From: Symbiodinium natans
Taxonomy: Eukaryota; Sar; Dinophyceae; Suessiales; Symbiodiniaceae
Direction of reading: 5' to 3'
DNA length: 64,000 nt
NCBI GenBank assembly: GCA_905221605.1
Contig: CAJNDS010002152.1
Coordinates: 1 to 64,000 of the forward strand
The notes below the pieces were generated by a model. That model worked only from the letters and a program-made list of their open reading frames with translations. It was not told the DNA's origin and made no database searches. Numbering within the stretch: position 1 is the first letter of the stretch; the number at the start of each line of letters is the position of its first letter. Positions 63,760-64,000 of the stretch are shown in pieces. Position numbers and translations under genes: made by a program.

Positions 63760-64000
63760 CGGCTTGACATGGTTCGGACTAAGTGACTATAGCTGTGGCG
63801 TGGGCGTGAGCTTCCGTGGCTTGTCCTTCTTTCTTCAATCTTTGGGGTACAGCGTGGAACGTATCAGAGTCAAAAGCCTCCTTTGGAGCGCGCGCTGTAC
63901 TCAGTAAGCGACGCTGGCATTGCATTACTTACAGCATGTTCGACTTTTTACCACATCGCACCTAACTGGATGTGATTGTTTCTTCCCATCGTCTCCTTGG

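Overview
The window looks like nuclear DNA of a photosynthetic dinoflagellate. Four features support this. (1) A tandem array of small PsbY-like genes carries an N-terminal signal peptide followed by an FVAP motif, the usual peridinin-plastid presequence. (2) A kinesin gene can be spliced into an almost complete motor domain only if many introns begin with GC or GA instead of GT, all ending in AG. (3) Nearly every gene I can support lies on the minus strand. (4) Plant-type telomere heptamers (TTTAGGG/CCCTAAA) are scattered through the window at about twenty internal sites. I cannot name the genus or species.

Layout. 1-4.3 kb: repeats (a 107-128 bp minisatellite, poly-C, a ~400 bp TAC trinucleotide tract, telomere-like blocks). 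4.3-5.4 kb: an uninterrupted Mei2-like RNA-binding protein. 8.1-9.5 kb: pieces of an unrecognised multi-exon gene. 11.7-13.2 kb: an intronless 500-residue coiled-coil protein. 14.3-16.7 kb: a coiled-coil gene in short exons. 18.0-20.7 kb: a leucine-rich-repeat gene in short exons. 21.5-22.7 kb: diverged ~65 bp repeats, a C-rich tract and degenerate telomere-like DNA. 23.8-30.2 kb: nine psbY-like copies in one orientation. 30.5-41.2 kb: many short coiled-coil exons, the last set (39.3-41.2 kb) ending in a predicted membrane segment. 42-50.6 kb: scattered coding-like segments, some membrane-spanning, that I cannot assign. 50.6-53 kb: AT-rich, gene-poor. 53.3-59.8 kb: the kinesin gene, motor then coiled-coil tail. 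60.9-62.9 kb: the 3' part of another multi-exon gene.

The genes do not form an obvious pathway; they look like neighbours in a unidirectional dinoflagellate gene block. Intron-free genes (Mei2-like, the 500-residue coiled coil, the psbY copies) alternate with genes broken into 50-130 bp exons. Exon boundaries were worked out base by base only for the kinesin motor, where the family alignment and reading phase constrain them. Elsewhere exon limits are approximate. Small hairpin elements of 97-99 bp, resembling miniature inverted-repeat transposons, occur between and inside the genes.
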